From NCBI GenBank assembly GCA_027001345.1, contig JALTMS010000456.1, positions 1-13,117 of the forward strand: 13,117 nt of DNA, written 5' to 3'. This document shows positions 1-7,366 of this stretch, piece after piece. The position numbers were made by a program, and so were the translations under genes. Position 1 is the first letter of the stretch. Each line of letters starts with the position of its first letter. The notes below the pieces were generated by a model, which saw only the letters and a list, made by a program, of their open reading frames with translations, did no database searches and was not told the DNA's origin. Source of the stretch: Acidobacteriota bacterium (GTDB taxonomy: Bacteria > Acidobacteriota > Polarisedimenticolia > J045).

Positions 1-3000
1 CTCCACCCGGGCACCGACGCTCGGGTCCTTGCCGGGGCGAAGGTCTTCGTCACTCCCCTGCCGACCACGCCGGTGACCTGGCCACCCCCCGTGCCCCGGC
101 GCCGGGCGGAAGCGGGGGTCGATGCCTCGGGACCCGACCCGATCGTGGAGAAGATCGTCGCCGCCGTGGACGAGGCCGAGATCGACCGGGTCTTCGACGA
201 CCTGACCAGCAACCCTCCCACAGGCAGTCGCTATTCCCTGGGCCAGGGCTGCCGGGACGCGGGAGATTACTGTTTCGATACCTACGCCTCCCTCGGCATT
301 CCCGCCGAATACGACGACTGGAACCCGTCCCACGCCCCCAACGTGGTGGGCGAGATGGCCGGCGCGGTGGCCCCCGATGCGATCTACATCGTCGTCGGGC
401 ATCTCGATGACCTGCCCTCATCGGGGCCGGCTCCCGGTGCCGACGACAATGCTTCCGGTTCGGTCAACGTGCTGGAGTCGGCTCGGGTGCTGAGCTGCTG
501 GGGCGTGAAGAACACTGTGCGCTTCCTCAACGCCACCGGCGAGGAGCAGGGCCTCAAGGGCTCCCACGCCTACGCCCAGGCGGCCCTCGACCGGGGTGAG
601 AAGATTCTCGGCGTGATCAACATGGACATGGTGGCCTGGGAAGGCGACGGCCTGCCGAGCCCGGAAAACCTCGACGTCAACTTCAACGGCCCATCCGAGT
701 GGCTCGGGCGGCTGTTCGCCGACAGCGCCACCAACTACAACACCGGCCTGGTAGTCGATGCGTTTTACTGCCCCAGTCTGACCGCCTCCGATCACTACGC
801 CTTCTGGACCCGGGGCTACGATGCGATCTGTGGCATCACCGACAATGAGAACTACTGCGGCCACGGCGGCAACTACCCCGACTACCACACCTCCGACGAC
901 ACCATCGCCGCCTGCGGCGATCTGACCTTCTTCTATGCCGTGGTCCGCACCTCGGTGGCGACTCTCGCGGAGCTGGCCGAGCCGTTCAAGATCACCTTTG
1001 TCGAGGACTCCTTCGCATGCGAAAGCCAGGCCAGGATGCTGGTCGCCGATCGTGACCTGAATACCGACCCGGCGCTGCAAGAGACGGTGACGATTTCGGT
1101 CTGGAGCACGACCGAACCGGACCCGGAGCAGGTGGTGCTCACCGAGCGAGGCACCGACTCGATGATCTTCGAGGGGACGATCCCCCTGAGCAGCGCGCCA
1201 CCGGTGACGGGCGACGGACTGCTCTCCGCCGTCGAGGGCGACCTGCTCGAGGCACGGTACACCGACGCGCTGGACTGCGATGGCAGCAGCGCTGTGGACT
1301 ACAGCGCTTCGGCGGTGGTGGACTGTAGCGCGCCGCTGATCAGCAACGTGCACGAGACCGGCCTGAGCGACACCAGCGCAACCATCGTCTGGAGCACCAA
1401 CGAGGTTTCCGACAGTGTGGTGGTCTGGGGGGAGACCATTCCACCGTCCCAGACCACCTCGGTGGAGACGCGGGTCACCGATCATCAGGTGCCCCTCGAC
1501 GGCCTGCAGGAGTGCACGGTCTACTACTACGAGGCGCAGTCGACCGATCCGGCCGGCAACCAGGCGGTGGCCAACGACGGCGGTCGCTATTACCACTTCG
1601 AGACACTCGGCGACTTCGGCAACGGGCTGCAAGCCTGTCACGAAGGCCAGGTCAGCATCGACGAGGCGGTCTATTCCTGCGCCGATGCGGTGAGCTTCAG
1701 TGTCGTCGATCTCGACCTCAATACCGACGCCGAGGCGATCGACACGGCACGCCTCGAGGTGACCAGCAGCACGGAAACCACCGCGGAATGGGTCACCGTC
1801 ACCGAGACCGAGGTCAACAGCTCGCGCTTCACCGGCTCGATCGACACCGCCTCGGGGCCGCCCCACGCCGACGGTCTGCTACAGGTCGCGGAAGGCGACA
1901 CCATTACCGTCACCTACCATGATGCCGATGACGGCACCGGTGCGCCGGCCCTGGCTTTCGATACGGCGAGCGCCGACTGCGCGGGGCCGGTCATCAGCGG
2001 CGTACGCATCGAAAGCCTGACCAACGCCAGGGCCCGAGTGCGCTTCGAGACAGATGAGCCGGGAGATACTCTCGTCGAGTGGGGAATGACGCCGTCTCTC
2101 GGACGCACGTCCAGCGATACGGGGCTGGTCACCACCCACGACCTGCTACTCAACGACTTCGACACCTGCGACGGGATCTACTTCCGCGTCAGCTCCACCG
2201 ACCAGTTCGGCACGACCACCGTCGCCACCGGACCCGACGGTCCGTTCCATTTCCAGGCATCGACGATTCCGGGACTGTACTGGCGGGACAACTTCGAGAA
2301 TGGCGCCTCCGGCTGGACCCTCGATGGAGAGTGGGAAATCGGTGCTCCCTCCGGGGCGGGAGGTTCTTCGGGCCCTCCCGATCCGGCGGCTGCCTACAAC
2401 AACAGCGCCCTGCTGGGGCACGACCTCGGTGGCTCCGGCGCCTATCCCGGTGACTACGAAGTTTCGATCAACGAGAGCGCCAAGAGCCCACCTCAGGACG
2501 CCAGCGGCTGGCAGAACACGAAGATCCTGCTCTATCGCAAACTGTCGAGCGGTGGAGGCGATGATGCGTCGATCTGGCTCTGGGCGGGGCCCGGCAGGCT
2601 GCTCTACAACTCGGGCGGCACTCTGGTGCAGGACGACACTTTCCAGCTGATCACCTTCGATGTCGGTCCACTGGCCGACGGACGCCCCTCGGTGTGGCTC
2701 GAGTTCCGCCAGTCTTCAGACGGCGTGGGCCAGTACTCCGGCTGGAACGTGGATGATCTGATCTTCAAGGACGGCTCCCTGCCCGACTACGGACCCTGCG
2801 GTGGATGCACCACGGCGCCGTCCTTCCGTGGCATCAGCCGCGCGACCGACGACGACGCGTGTGCCGCGGGTGCCGTGACGGTCGAGTGGGACGAGGCCGT
2901 GGCCTGGGGCAGCGGCGGAAGCGGTACCTTTGCCGTCTACCGTGACGTGGATCCCGCCTTTACTCCCTCCATGACGAACCTGGTCGCTTCGGGACTGACC

Positions 3001-3414
3001 GGGCTGTCCTACACCGACACGTCGGCTCCAACGGATCAGCCGGTGTCCTACCTGGTGCGGGCAGAGAACGACGAGAGCTGCAACGCGGGACCGGCCAACG
3101 GCGGCCTGACCGACGACAACATGATCAAGGTCTCAGTCACCGACCGCTCTTCGAGTCCGACTCCCGGGACCGTGACGGGCCTCGATGTCCGCCTGATCGG
3201 TGCCGGAGCCCACCTGCGACTGACCTGGAATGCCACCCTGGACGCCGCCAGCTACCAGGTTCTGCGATCCCTGACCCCGGTGCCCGAGGATTTCGCCGAA
3301 CTGGCCAGCACCGACGAGCTGCGACACGACGACACGGGCGCGGGTGCAGACCGGGAAACCTACTTCTACCTGATCCGCCCCATCGGTGCCTGCGGCCAGC
3401 AAGGCCCCCTCTAG
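1..3414 (+). CDS. Secreted M28-family zinc peptidase with duplicated beta-sandwich/FnIII modules (5' partial)
   Basis: The frame is open to the left edge, so the true start and any signal peptide lie outside; 1137 residues are in the window (numbered from base 1). The M28 metal site is complete: His134 in GHLDD, bridging Asp148 in GADDNASG, the Glu181-Glu182 pair in GEEQG (catalytic base and ligand), Asp209 in NMDM and the last His296 in DYHTSDD. M28 enzymes are di-zinc aminopeptidases or carboxypeptidases. After the catalytic domain (to about 325) come two copies of a module (about 331-536 and 549-755), each a beta-rich unit with a DLNTD motif plus a fibronectin III-like domain. A lectin/MAM-like beta-sandwich follows (about 761-932), then two more FnIII-like domains (about 940-1037 and 1057-1137). 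Many Cys residues and this make-up point to an extracellular enzyme. It ends in TAG and faces thiI tail to tail. The family call is firm; the substrate is unknown. Confidence 0.92.
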   Translation, partial: LHPGTDARVLAGAKVFVTPLPTTPVTWPPPVPRRRAEAGVDASGPDPIVEKIVAAVDEAEIDRVFDDLTSNPPTGSRYSLGQGCRDAGDYCFDTYASLGIPAEYDDWNPSHAPNVVGEMAGAVAPDAIYIVVGHLDDLPSSGPAPGADDNASGSVNVLESARVLSCWGVKNTVRFLNATGEEQGLKGSHAYAQAALDRGEKILGVINMDMVAWEGDGLPSPENLDVNFNGPSEWLGRLFADSATNYNTGLVVDAFYCPSLTASDHYAFWTRGYDAICGITDNENYCGHGGNYPDYHTSDDTIAACGDLTFFYAVVRTSVATLAELAEPFKITFVEDSFACESQARMLVADRDLNTDPALQETVTISVWSTTEPDPEQVVLTERGTDSMIFEGTIPLSSAPPVTGDGLLSAVEGDLLEARYTDALDCDGSSAVDYSASAVVDCSAPLISNVHETGLSDTSATIVWSTNEVSDSVVVWGETIPPSQTTSVETRVTDHQVPLDGLQECTVYYYEAQSTDPAGNQAVANDGGRYYHFETLGDFGNGLQACHEGQVSIDEAVYSCADAVSFSVVDLDLNTDAEAIDTARLEVTSSTETTAEWVTVTETEVNSSRFTGSIDTASGPPHADGLLQVAEGDTITVTYHDADDGTGAPALAFDTASADCAGPVISGVRIESLTNARARVRFETDEPGDTLVEWGMTPSLGRTSSDTGLVTTHDLLLNDFDTCDGIYFRVSSTDQFGTTTVATGPDGPFHFQASTIPGLYWRDNFENGASGWTLDGEWEIGAPSGAGGSSGPPDPAAAYNNSALLGHDLGGSGAYPGDYEVSINESAKSPPQDASGWQNTKILLYRKLSSGGGDDASIWLWAGPGRLLYNSGGTLVQDDTFQLITFDVGPLADGRPSVWLEFRQSSDGVGQYSGWNVDDLIFKDGSLPDYGPCGGCTTAPSFRGISRATDDDACAAGAVTVEWDEAVAWGSGGSGTFAVYRDVDPAFTPSMTNLVASGLTGLSYTDTSAPTDQPVSYLVRAENDESCNAGPANGGLTDDNMIKVSVTDRSSSPTPGTVTGLDVRLIGAGAHLRLTWNATLDAASYQVLRSLTPVPEDFAELASTDELRHDDTGAGADRETYFYLIRPIGACGQQGPL
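991..2265 (+). repeat. Tandem duplication of a ~205-residue module inside the M28 peptidase
   Basis: Two units at about 991-1608 and 1645-2265 share the same order of landmarks. Each starts with a Cys-containing strand, then a D-x-DLNTD motif (DRDLNTDP and DLDLNTDA), a strand ending in FEGTI or FTGSI, a DGLL-x-x-EGD turn and a terminal DC. Each then has an FnIII-like domain opening with LISNV or VISGV, with a central VVWG or VEWG strand and a closing YHFET or FHFQA. The DNA copies have diverged, so this is an old duplication visible at protein level. The role is probably binding or spacing, by analogy with accessory domains of secreted hydrolases (inference). Confidence 0.75.
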
Positions 3415-3429
3415 CCCGCCGCCCGCCGC

Positions 3430-3492
3430 GGAAGCGCGCACAGTTGGAATGTGAGGAGGCGGAATCGCTTCCATGCCGGGCCTGTTCCGGCA
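3430..3492. terminator. Possible hairpins in the convergent gap between the peptidase gene and thiI
   Basis: The 91-bp gap between two converging genes holds two inverted repeats: GGAAGCG at 3430-3436 with CGCTTCC at 3466-3472 (29-nt loop), and TGCCGG at 3474-3479 with CCGGCA at 3487-3492 (7-nt loop). Neither is followed by a T-run on either strand, so they are not classical intrinsic terminators. They may still help end transcription from both sides. Confidence 0.3.
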
Positions 3493-3505
3493 CTTCGGAA
3501 GGGGC

Positions 3506-4924
3506 TCAGGTCTTGGGGATGCCGAGGCCCTGGCGGAGGTTGACGGCATCGAAACCGAGGCGGCGCAGGTGGCGGGCGAGCCATGCGCTGCGCAGGCCGT
3601 GTTCGCAGACGACCACGTAGGAGCGTTCGGGGTCGAGGTCCTCGAAGTCGGTGTCCCGGGAGGATGACTCGATCTCGATCGCCCCTTCGAAGGGCGCGAC
3701 CCTGCGCAGGGCAGCGGCGCGGATGTCGATGACCAGCGCGCCGTCGGGAATCGCCTCCACCTCCCCTTCCACCTCGTCGGCGGGCAGCGGCGCCGGCAGG
3801 TCGTGGCGCACCGCCATGCGGGCCGCCTCGGCGGCATCGAAGGGTACGCCGGCCGTCGCCGCATCGACCTGGGAGCGCCCGGCGCCCGTTGCCGGCTTGC
3901 GCGGCACCAGCGCACAGTACTCCGGCACACCGGCACAAAGGTCGTGAGTGCCGATCTCCCGAGCCCGGGCGATGATCTCCTCCTTGTTGAACCCCACCAG
4001 CGGACGCAGCATGCCGACCCGCTCGAGCCCCCCCAACGCCCGCAGGTTGCGCAGAGTCTGCGAGGAGACCTGGCCCAGCGCCTCGCCGGTGATCACCGCG
4101 TGGGCCCGTACCCGCTCGGCCACCGCCTCGCCCACCGCATACATCACCCGCTTGAGGACGAGCTGGCGCAGTGGCTCGGCAACCCGAGCGATGATCATCT
4201 CGGCCACCGCCTCGAAGGGCAGCACATAGAGTCGCGAGGGGCTTCCGGCCGACCAGCGCCGGCTGAGCAGGTTGGCGATTTCCAGCACCGCCCGCTCGTG
4301 GCGTATCCCACCGAGACGGCAGAAGACGTAGTCCAGCCCCACGCCGCGGCGCAACATCATCCACGCCGCCACGGCCGAGTCGAAGCCGCCGGAAAGCAGT
4401 GCCACCGCCCGGCCCTCCACACCCACCGGCAGACCTCCGGGGCCCCTGGTGCGGGAGGTGAAAAAGCGCATGTTGCCGCCGCGCACCTCGACCTGGGCGG
4501 TCACCTCGGGAGCCGTCAGGTCCACCTTGCCATGGGCCGCGAGACGGGCGCCGAGGCGCTCGTTGACCTCCTGGGAGCCGAGATCCGCGACACCGCGCAC
4601 CTTGGCCCGCACCGCAAAGCGCCGCCCACGCACCTGCTCGCCGAACAGCGCCTCTCCCCGTTCGAGCAGGTGCTCGACTCCGACATAGGCTTCCTCGATG
4701 CAGGGCGAGAGGGAATGCACGCCAAAAACCCGGCCGGCGATCTCGAAGGCCCGCGGATCATCGGCCTCGAGGTAAATCCGCACGTGATCCCGAGTGAGCC
4801 GCCCACTGACACCCTCGCGCTGCAGGCCCGCACGCAGATTCTCCGCCAGGCGCCGGGTGAAACGCGACCGGGTGCGTGGCGCCTTGGTGACGATGTCGGA
4901 AGAAATGCGGATCAGCGCCTTCAT
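3506..4924 (-). CDS. thiI: tRNA 4-thiouridine synthase ThiI with C-terminal rhodanese domain
   Basis: The 472-residue protein has the length and order of the long, E. coli-type ThiI: an N-terminal ferredoxin-like and THUMP region (to about 165), a PP-loop ATP pyrophosphatase (SGGFDS at 178-183, EALGQVSSQTL further on) and a rhodanese domain (about 365-472). ThiI adenylates U8 of tRNA and replaces its oxygen with sulfur; in some bacteria it also supplies sulfur for thiamine thiazole synthesis. Both working cysteines of the long form are present: Cys337 in VPEYC, matching E. coli Cys344, and Cys440 in CEHGLRS, matching the persulfide Cys456. The gene starts 35 bp after argF on the same strand, so co-transcription is likely. 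The Shine-Dalgarno is weak. A cysteine desulfurase partner (IscS-like) is expected elsewhere. Confidence 0.93.
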   Translation of the reverse strand: MKALIRISSDIVTKAPRTRSRFTRRLAENLRAGLQREGVSGRLTRDHVRIYLEADDPRAFEIAGRVFGVHSLSPCIEEAYVGVEHLLERGEALFGEQVRGRRFAVRAKVRGVADLGSQEVNERLGARLAAHGKVDLTAPEVTAQVEVRGGNMRFFTSRTRGPGGLPVGVEGRAVALLSGGFDSAVAAWMMLRRGVGLDYVFCRLGGIRHERAVLEIANLLSRRWSAGSPSRLYVLPFEAVAEMIIARVAEPLRQLVLKRVMYAVGEAVAERVRAHAVITGEALGQVSSQTLRNLRALGGLERVGMLRPLVGFNKEEIIARAREIGTHDLCAGVPEYCALVPRKPATGAGRSQVDAATAGVPFDAAEAARMAVRHDLPAPLPADEVEGEVEAIPDGALVIDIRAAALRRVAPFEGAIEIESSSRDTDFEDLDPERSYVVVCEHGLRSAWLARHLRRLGFDAVNLRQGLGIPKT

Positions 4925-4959
4925 CGCTCAGCCGCCGGCACCCGGGCAGTCATCACCGA

Positions 4960-5880
4960 TCAGTGGCCCACCAAAGCCAGGTAGACGGCCTTGATCGCAT
5001 GCAGACGATTCTCCGCCTGATCGAAGATCACCGAACGCTCGTGGTCGGCCACCGTGTCGCTCACTTCCTCGCCACGGTGAGCCGGCAGGCAGTGCATGAA
5101 CACGGCGTGCTCGGAAGCCAGCGAGAAGAGTTCGTCGTTGACCTGGTAATCCATGAACAGCGCCCGCCGAGCCTGCGCCTCGTCTTCCTGGCCCATCGAG
5201 GCCCAGACGTCGGTGTAGACCGCATCGGCGCCACTGATGCCCTCGCGCAGGTCGGGGGTGTAGAGCACCTCCCCGCCGTGGGCCGCCGCCACTTCCCGAG
5301 CCCGATCGAAGACCCGCAGATTGGGCTCGTAGCCCCGGGGGCCGACGACGCTGACCTTCATCGCCGACAATGCGCCGGCAATCAACAACGAGTGGGCCAC
5401 GTTGTTGCCGTCGCCGACGTAGGCCAGGTGCCGCCCCGCCAGATCACCGAAGCGCTGGCGAAGCGTCAACAGGTCGGCCAGGGCCTGGCAGGGGTGGAGC
5501 AGGTCGGTGAGCAGATTGACCACAGGCACCGAGGCCACCTCGGCGGTCTCCTCCACCAGCCGCTGGGAGAAGGTACGCATGCAGATGATATCGACCCAAC
5601 GCTCGAGGTTGCGCGCCACGTCCGCCACACTCTCCCGCTTGCCGATCCGCCCCATCTCGGGCGTCTGGGTCACCGCCGTGCCGCCGAGCTGAGCCAGGCC
5701 CACCTCCCCGGTCACGCGGGTGCGCAGCGACGGCTTTTCGAAATAGAGGAAAGCCGTCTTGCCCCGCAGGGCATCGGCATAGCGAGCCGGATCGTCTGCC
5801 ACGCTCAGCGCCAGGTCGAGCACCGAAGCCACTTCCTCGGCCGTCCACTCCCACAGGGCGACCAGATCGCGTCCCTTCAT
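4960..5880 (-). CDS. argF: Ornithine carbamoyltransferase
   Basis: This enzyme makes citrulline from ornithine and carbamoyl phosphate in the cytoplasm (arginine synthesis), or runs in reverse in arginine catabolism. At 306 residues it is full length. The carbamoyl-phosphate motif is SLRTR (51-55), a variant of the usual STRTR. Also present are Arg102 in MRTF, HPCQ (129-132), DGNN (157-160), the ornithine-side DVWASMG loop (to 230) and HCLPAHRGEE (from 263). The ATG at 5880 has a GGAG ribosome site 8 nt upstream. The gene lies only about 30 bp past an intrinsic terminator that follows the cPGS-like gene, and 35 bp ahead of thiI. No other arginine gene is in the window, so the direction of the reaction cannot be told from context. 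The ornithine-specific SMG loop makes an aspartate enzyme unlikely. Confidence 0.95.
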   Translation of the reverse strand: MKGRDLVALWEWTAEEVASVLDLALSVADDPARYADALRGKTAFLYFEKPSLRTRVTGEVGLAQLGGTAVTQTPEMGRIGKRESVADVARNLERWVDIICMRTFSQRLVEETAEVASVPVVNLLTDLLHPCQALADLLTLRQRFGDLAGRHLAYVGDGNNVAHSLLIAGALSAMKVSVVGPRGYEPNLRVFDRAREVAAAHGGEVLYTPDLREGISGADAVYTDVWASMGQEDEAQARRALFMDYQVNDELFSLASEHAVFMHCLPAHRGEEVSDTVADHERSVIFDQAENRLHAIKAVYLALVGH

Positions 5881-5888
5881 CGCTTCGT

Positions 5889-5892
5889 CTCC
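5889..5892 (-). promoter_or_regulatory. Ribosome binding site of argF
   Basis: The minus strand reads GGAG, then 8 nt, then ATG at 5880. It supports this ATG as the argF start and lies downstream of the terminator T-run. Confidence 0.7.
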
Positions 5893-5910
5893 GCAGCCCC
5901 GGAGGGCGGC

Positions 5911-5943
5911 AAAAAAAGGCGGGGAGCCGCCGGACTCCCCGCC
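5911..5943 (-). terminator. Intrinsic terminator between the cPGS-like gene and argF, possible attenuator
   Basis: On the minus strand a perfect 9-bp stem, GGCGGGGAG (5943-5935) with CTCCCCGCC (5926-5918), encloses an 8-nt loop and is followed at once by seven T residues (5917-5911). This is a textbook Rho-independent terminator, starting 8 nt after the stop of the cPGS-like gene. A competing pairing exists: GGCGGC, made of the last five loop bases plus the first base of the second arm (5931-5926), can pair with GCCGCC just after the T-run (5910-5905). That would remove part of the terminator base, so conditional read-through into argF is possible (inference). Confidence 0.85.
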
Positions 5944-5951
5944 ACGAAAGA

Positions 5952-7286
5952 TCAGAGATAGTCCTCGAGCACCTCGGCCAGGTCGAGGTCCCCCTGCTCT
6001 TCGAGGCTGTAGGTGGCCCGTACCGCCGGCTTGGGGAAGTCCACCAGCCGGCGCAAGTCGATCGGCGTGCCGATGACGTAGGCATCCACCCCGGTGGCCG
6101 CCGCCTCGATGGTCTGCTGCAAGTCCGCGACCTGCTGGTCGGAATAGCCCATCGCCGGCAGCACCGTACCGGTGTCGGGATACTTGGCGTAGGTCGCAGC
6201 AATCGAGGCCACCGCCCAGGGCCGGGGATCGACGATCTCCGCCACACCGGCCTGCCGCGCGGCGACCACCCCCGCACCGTACTTCATCCCGCCATGGGTC
6301 AGAGTCGGCCCATCCTCGATCACCAGCACCTTCTTGCCCGCCAGGTCGGCACCTTCCTCGAGCACCACCGGCGAGGCAGCACGGATCACCCGAGCCCGGG
6401 GATTGAGCCGCGCGAGGTTCTCCTCCACCTGGGCGACGGTGGCCCGATCCGCGGAATCGATCTTGTTGATCACGAACACGTCGGCCTTGCGCGCGTTGGC
6501 CTCACCCGGGTGATAGAGTTCCTCGTGCCCAGGTCGCAGGGGATCGACCACCACGATGTGGATGTCCGGGGCGTAGAACGGCAGGTCATTGTTTCCCCCG
6601 TCCCAGAGAATCACGTCGGCTTCCTGCTCCGCCTGGCGAAGGATCTCCTCGTAGTCGACGCCGGCGAAGACCAGGTTGCCCACCACCACGTGAGGCTCGT
6701 ACTCCTCGCGCTCTTCGATGGTGCACTTGTGGCGGTCCATGTCTTCGAGGGTGGCAAAGCGCTGACAACGCTGGGCCGCCAGATCTCCGTAGGGCATCGG
6801 ATGCCGGATCGCCGCAACCTTCTTGCCCGCCTCCCGCAGCAGCCGGGCAATCTTGCGCGAGGTCTGGCTCTTGCCGCAGCCGGTGCGCACGGCACAGATC
6901 GAGATCACCGGCTTGGTGGCGCGGATCTCCGTGGCCGCCGGACCGAGGATGCGGAAATCGGCTCCCGTGGCCAGTACCCGACTGGCCAGGTGCATGACCG
7001 TCTCGTGTGCCACGTCGGAGTAGGCGTGGATCACCTCATCGGCCTTCAGCTCGACGATCAGCTTTTCCAGATCGGCCTCGTCACGGATCGGAATCCCCTG
7101 GGGATAGCCCTCGCCGGCCAGCTCGGCCGGATAGACCCGCCCATCGATATCGGGAATCTGGGTGGCGGTGAAGGCGACGACTTTCAGGTCGTCACGCCCC
7201 CGGAGCGCCACGTTGAAGTTGTGGAAGTCACGACCGGCTGCACCGGCGATGATGATCCGCGTCTGCGCCATCCGTTCCTGGGCCAT
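5952..7286 (-). CDS. Cyclic 2,3-diphosphoglycerate synthetase-like P-loop protein
   Basis: The 444-residue protein resembles archaeal cyclic 2,3-diphosphoglycerate synthetase (cPGS), which closes 2,3-diphosphoglycerate into its cyclic form with ATP. Visible parts are an N-terminal Rossmann-like region (IIIAGAAGRDFHNFN from 11), a P-loop variant AVRTGCGKS (132-140, Lys139), an acidic WDGGNND segment (228-234), a GTPase-like NKID motif (274-277) and a HGGMKYGAG stretch (331-339). The start at 7286 is backed by AGGAGG 5 nt upstream; a second ATG at 7271 (MAQTR) is possible. The NKID motif would fit a GTPase as well as a kinase or ligase. The product of bacterial homologues is, as far as I know, not established, and cyclic diphosphoglycerate is mainly a solute of thermophilic methanogens. 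Placement beside argF hints at a link to carbamoyl phosphate or arginine metabolism (inference). The family call is firm; the reaction is not. Confidence 0.85.
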   Translation of the reverse strand: MAQERMAQTRIIIAGAAGRDFHNFNVALRGRDDLKVVAFTATQIPDIDGRVYPAELAGEGYPQGIPIRDEADLEKLIVELKADEVIHAYSDVAHETVMHLASRVLATGADFRILGPAATEIRATKPVISICAVRTGCGKSQTSRKIARLLREAGKKVAAIRHPMPYGDLAAQRCQRFATLEDMDRHKCTIEEREEYEPHVVVGNLVFAGVDYEEILRQAEQEADVILWDGGNNDLPFYAPDIHIVVVDPLRPGHEELYHPGEANARKADVFVINKIDSADRATVAQVEENLARLNPRARVIRAASPVVLEEGADLAGKKVLVIEDGPTLTHGGMKYGAGVVAARQAGVAEIVDPRPWAVASIAATYAKYPDTGTVLPAMGYSDQQVADLQQTIEAAATGVDAYVIGTPIDLRRLVDFPKPAVRATYSLEEQGDLDLAEVLEDYL

Positions 7287-7291
7287 CGGAC

Positions 7292-7297
7292 CCTCCT
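7292..7297 (-). promoter_or_regulatory. Strong ribosome binding site of the cPGS-like gene
   Basis: The minus strand reads AGGAGG, then GTCCG, then ATG at 7286. It favours this start over the in-frame ATG 15 nt further in. No clear promoter was seen in the 80-bp gap to the preceding gene. Confidence 0.75.
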
Positions 7298-7366
7298 CCC
7301 GCTGCCCGTCGAGCCGCGGGGTCGGAGATGGGGGGGAACCCTCGAGGCCGACAGGTTAGCGCGCTT

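Noticed and set aside
418..1866. Long minus-strand frame (482 codons) inside the M28 peptidase gene
   Set aside because: The plus strand encodes complete M28 motifs here; the antisense product shows no recognisable feature.
3803..4984. Plus-strand frame of 393 codons opposite thiI
   Set aside because: The minus strand encodes conserved ThiI motifs over the same span. The plus product is His/Arg/Pro-rich, as expected for an antisense shadow.
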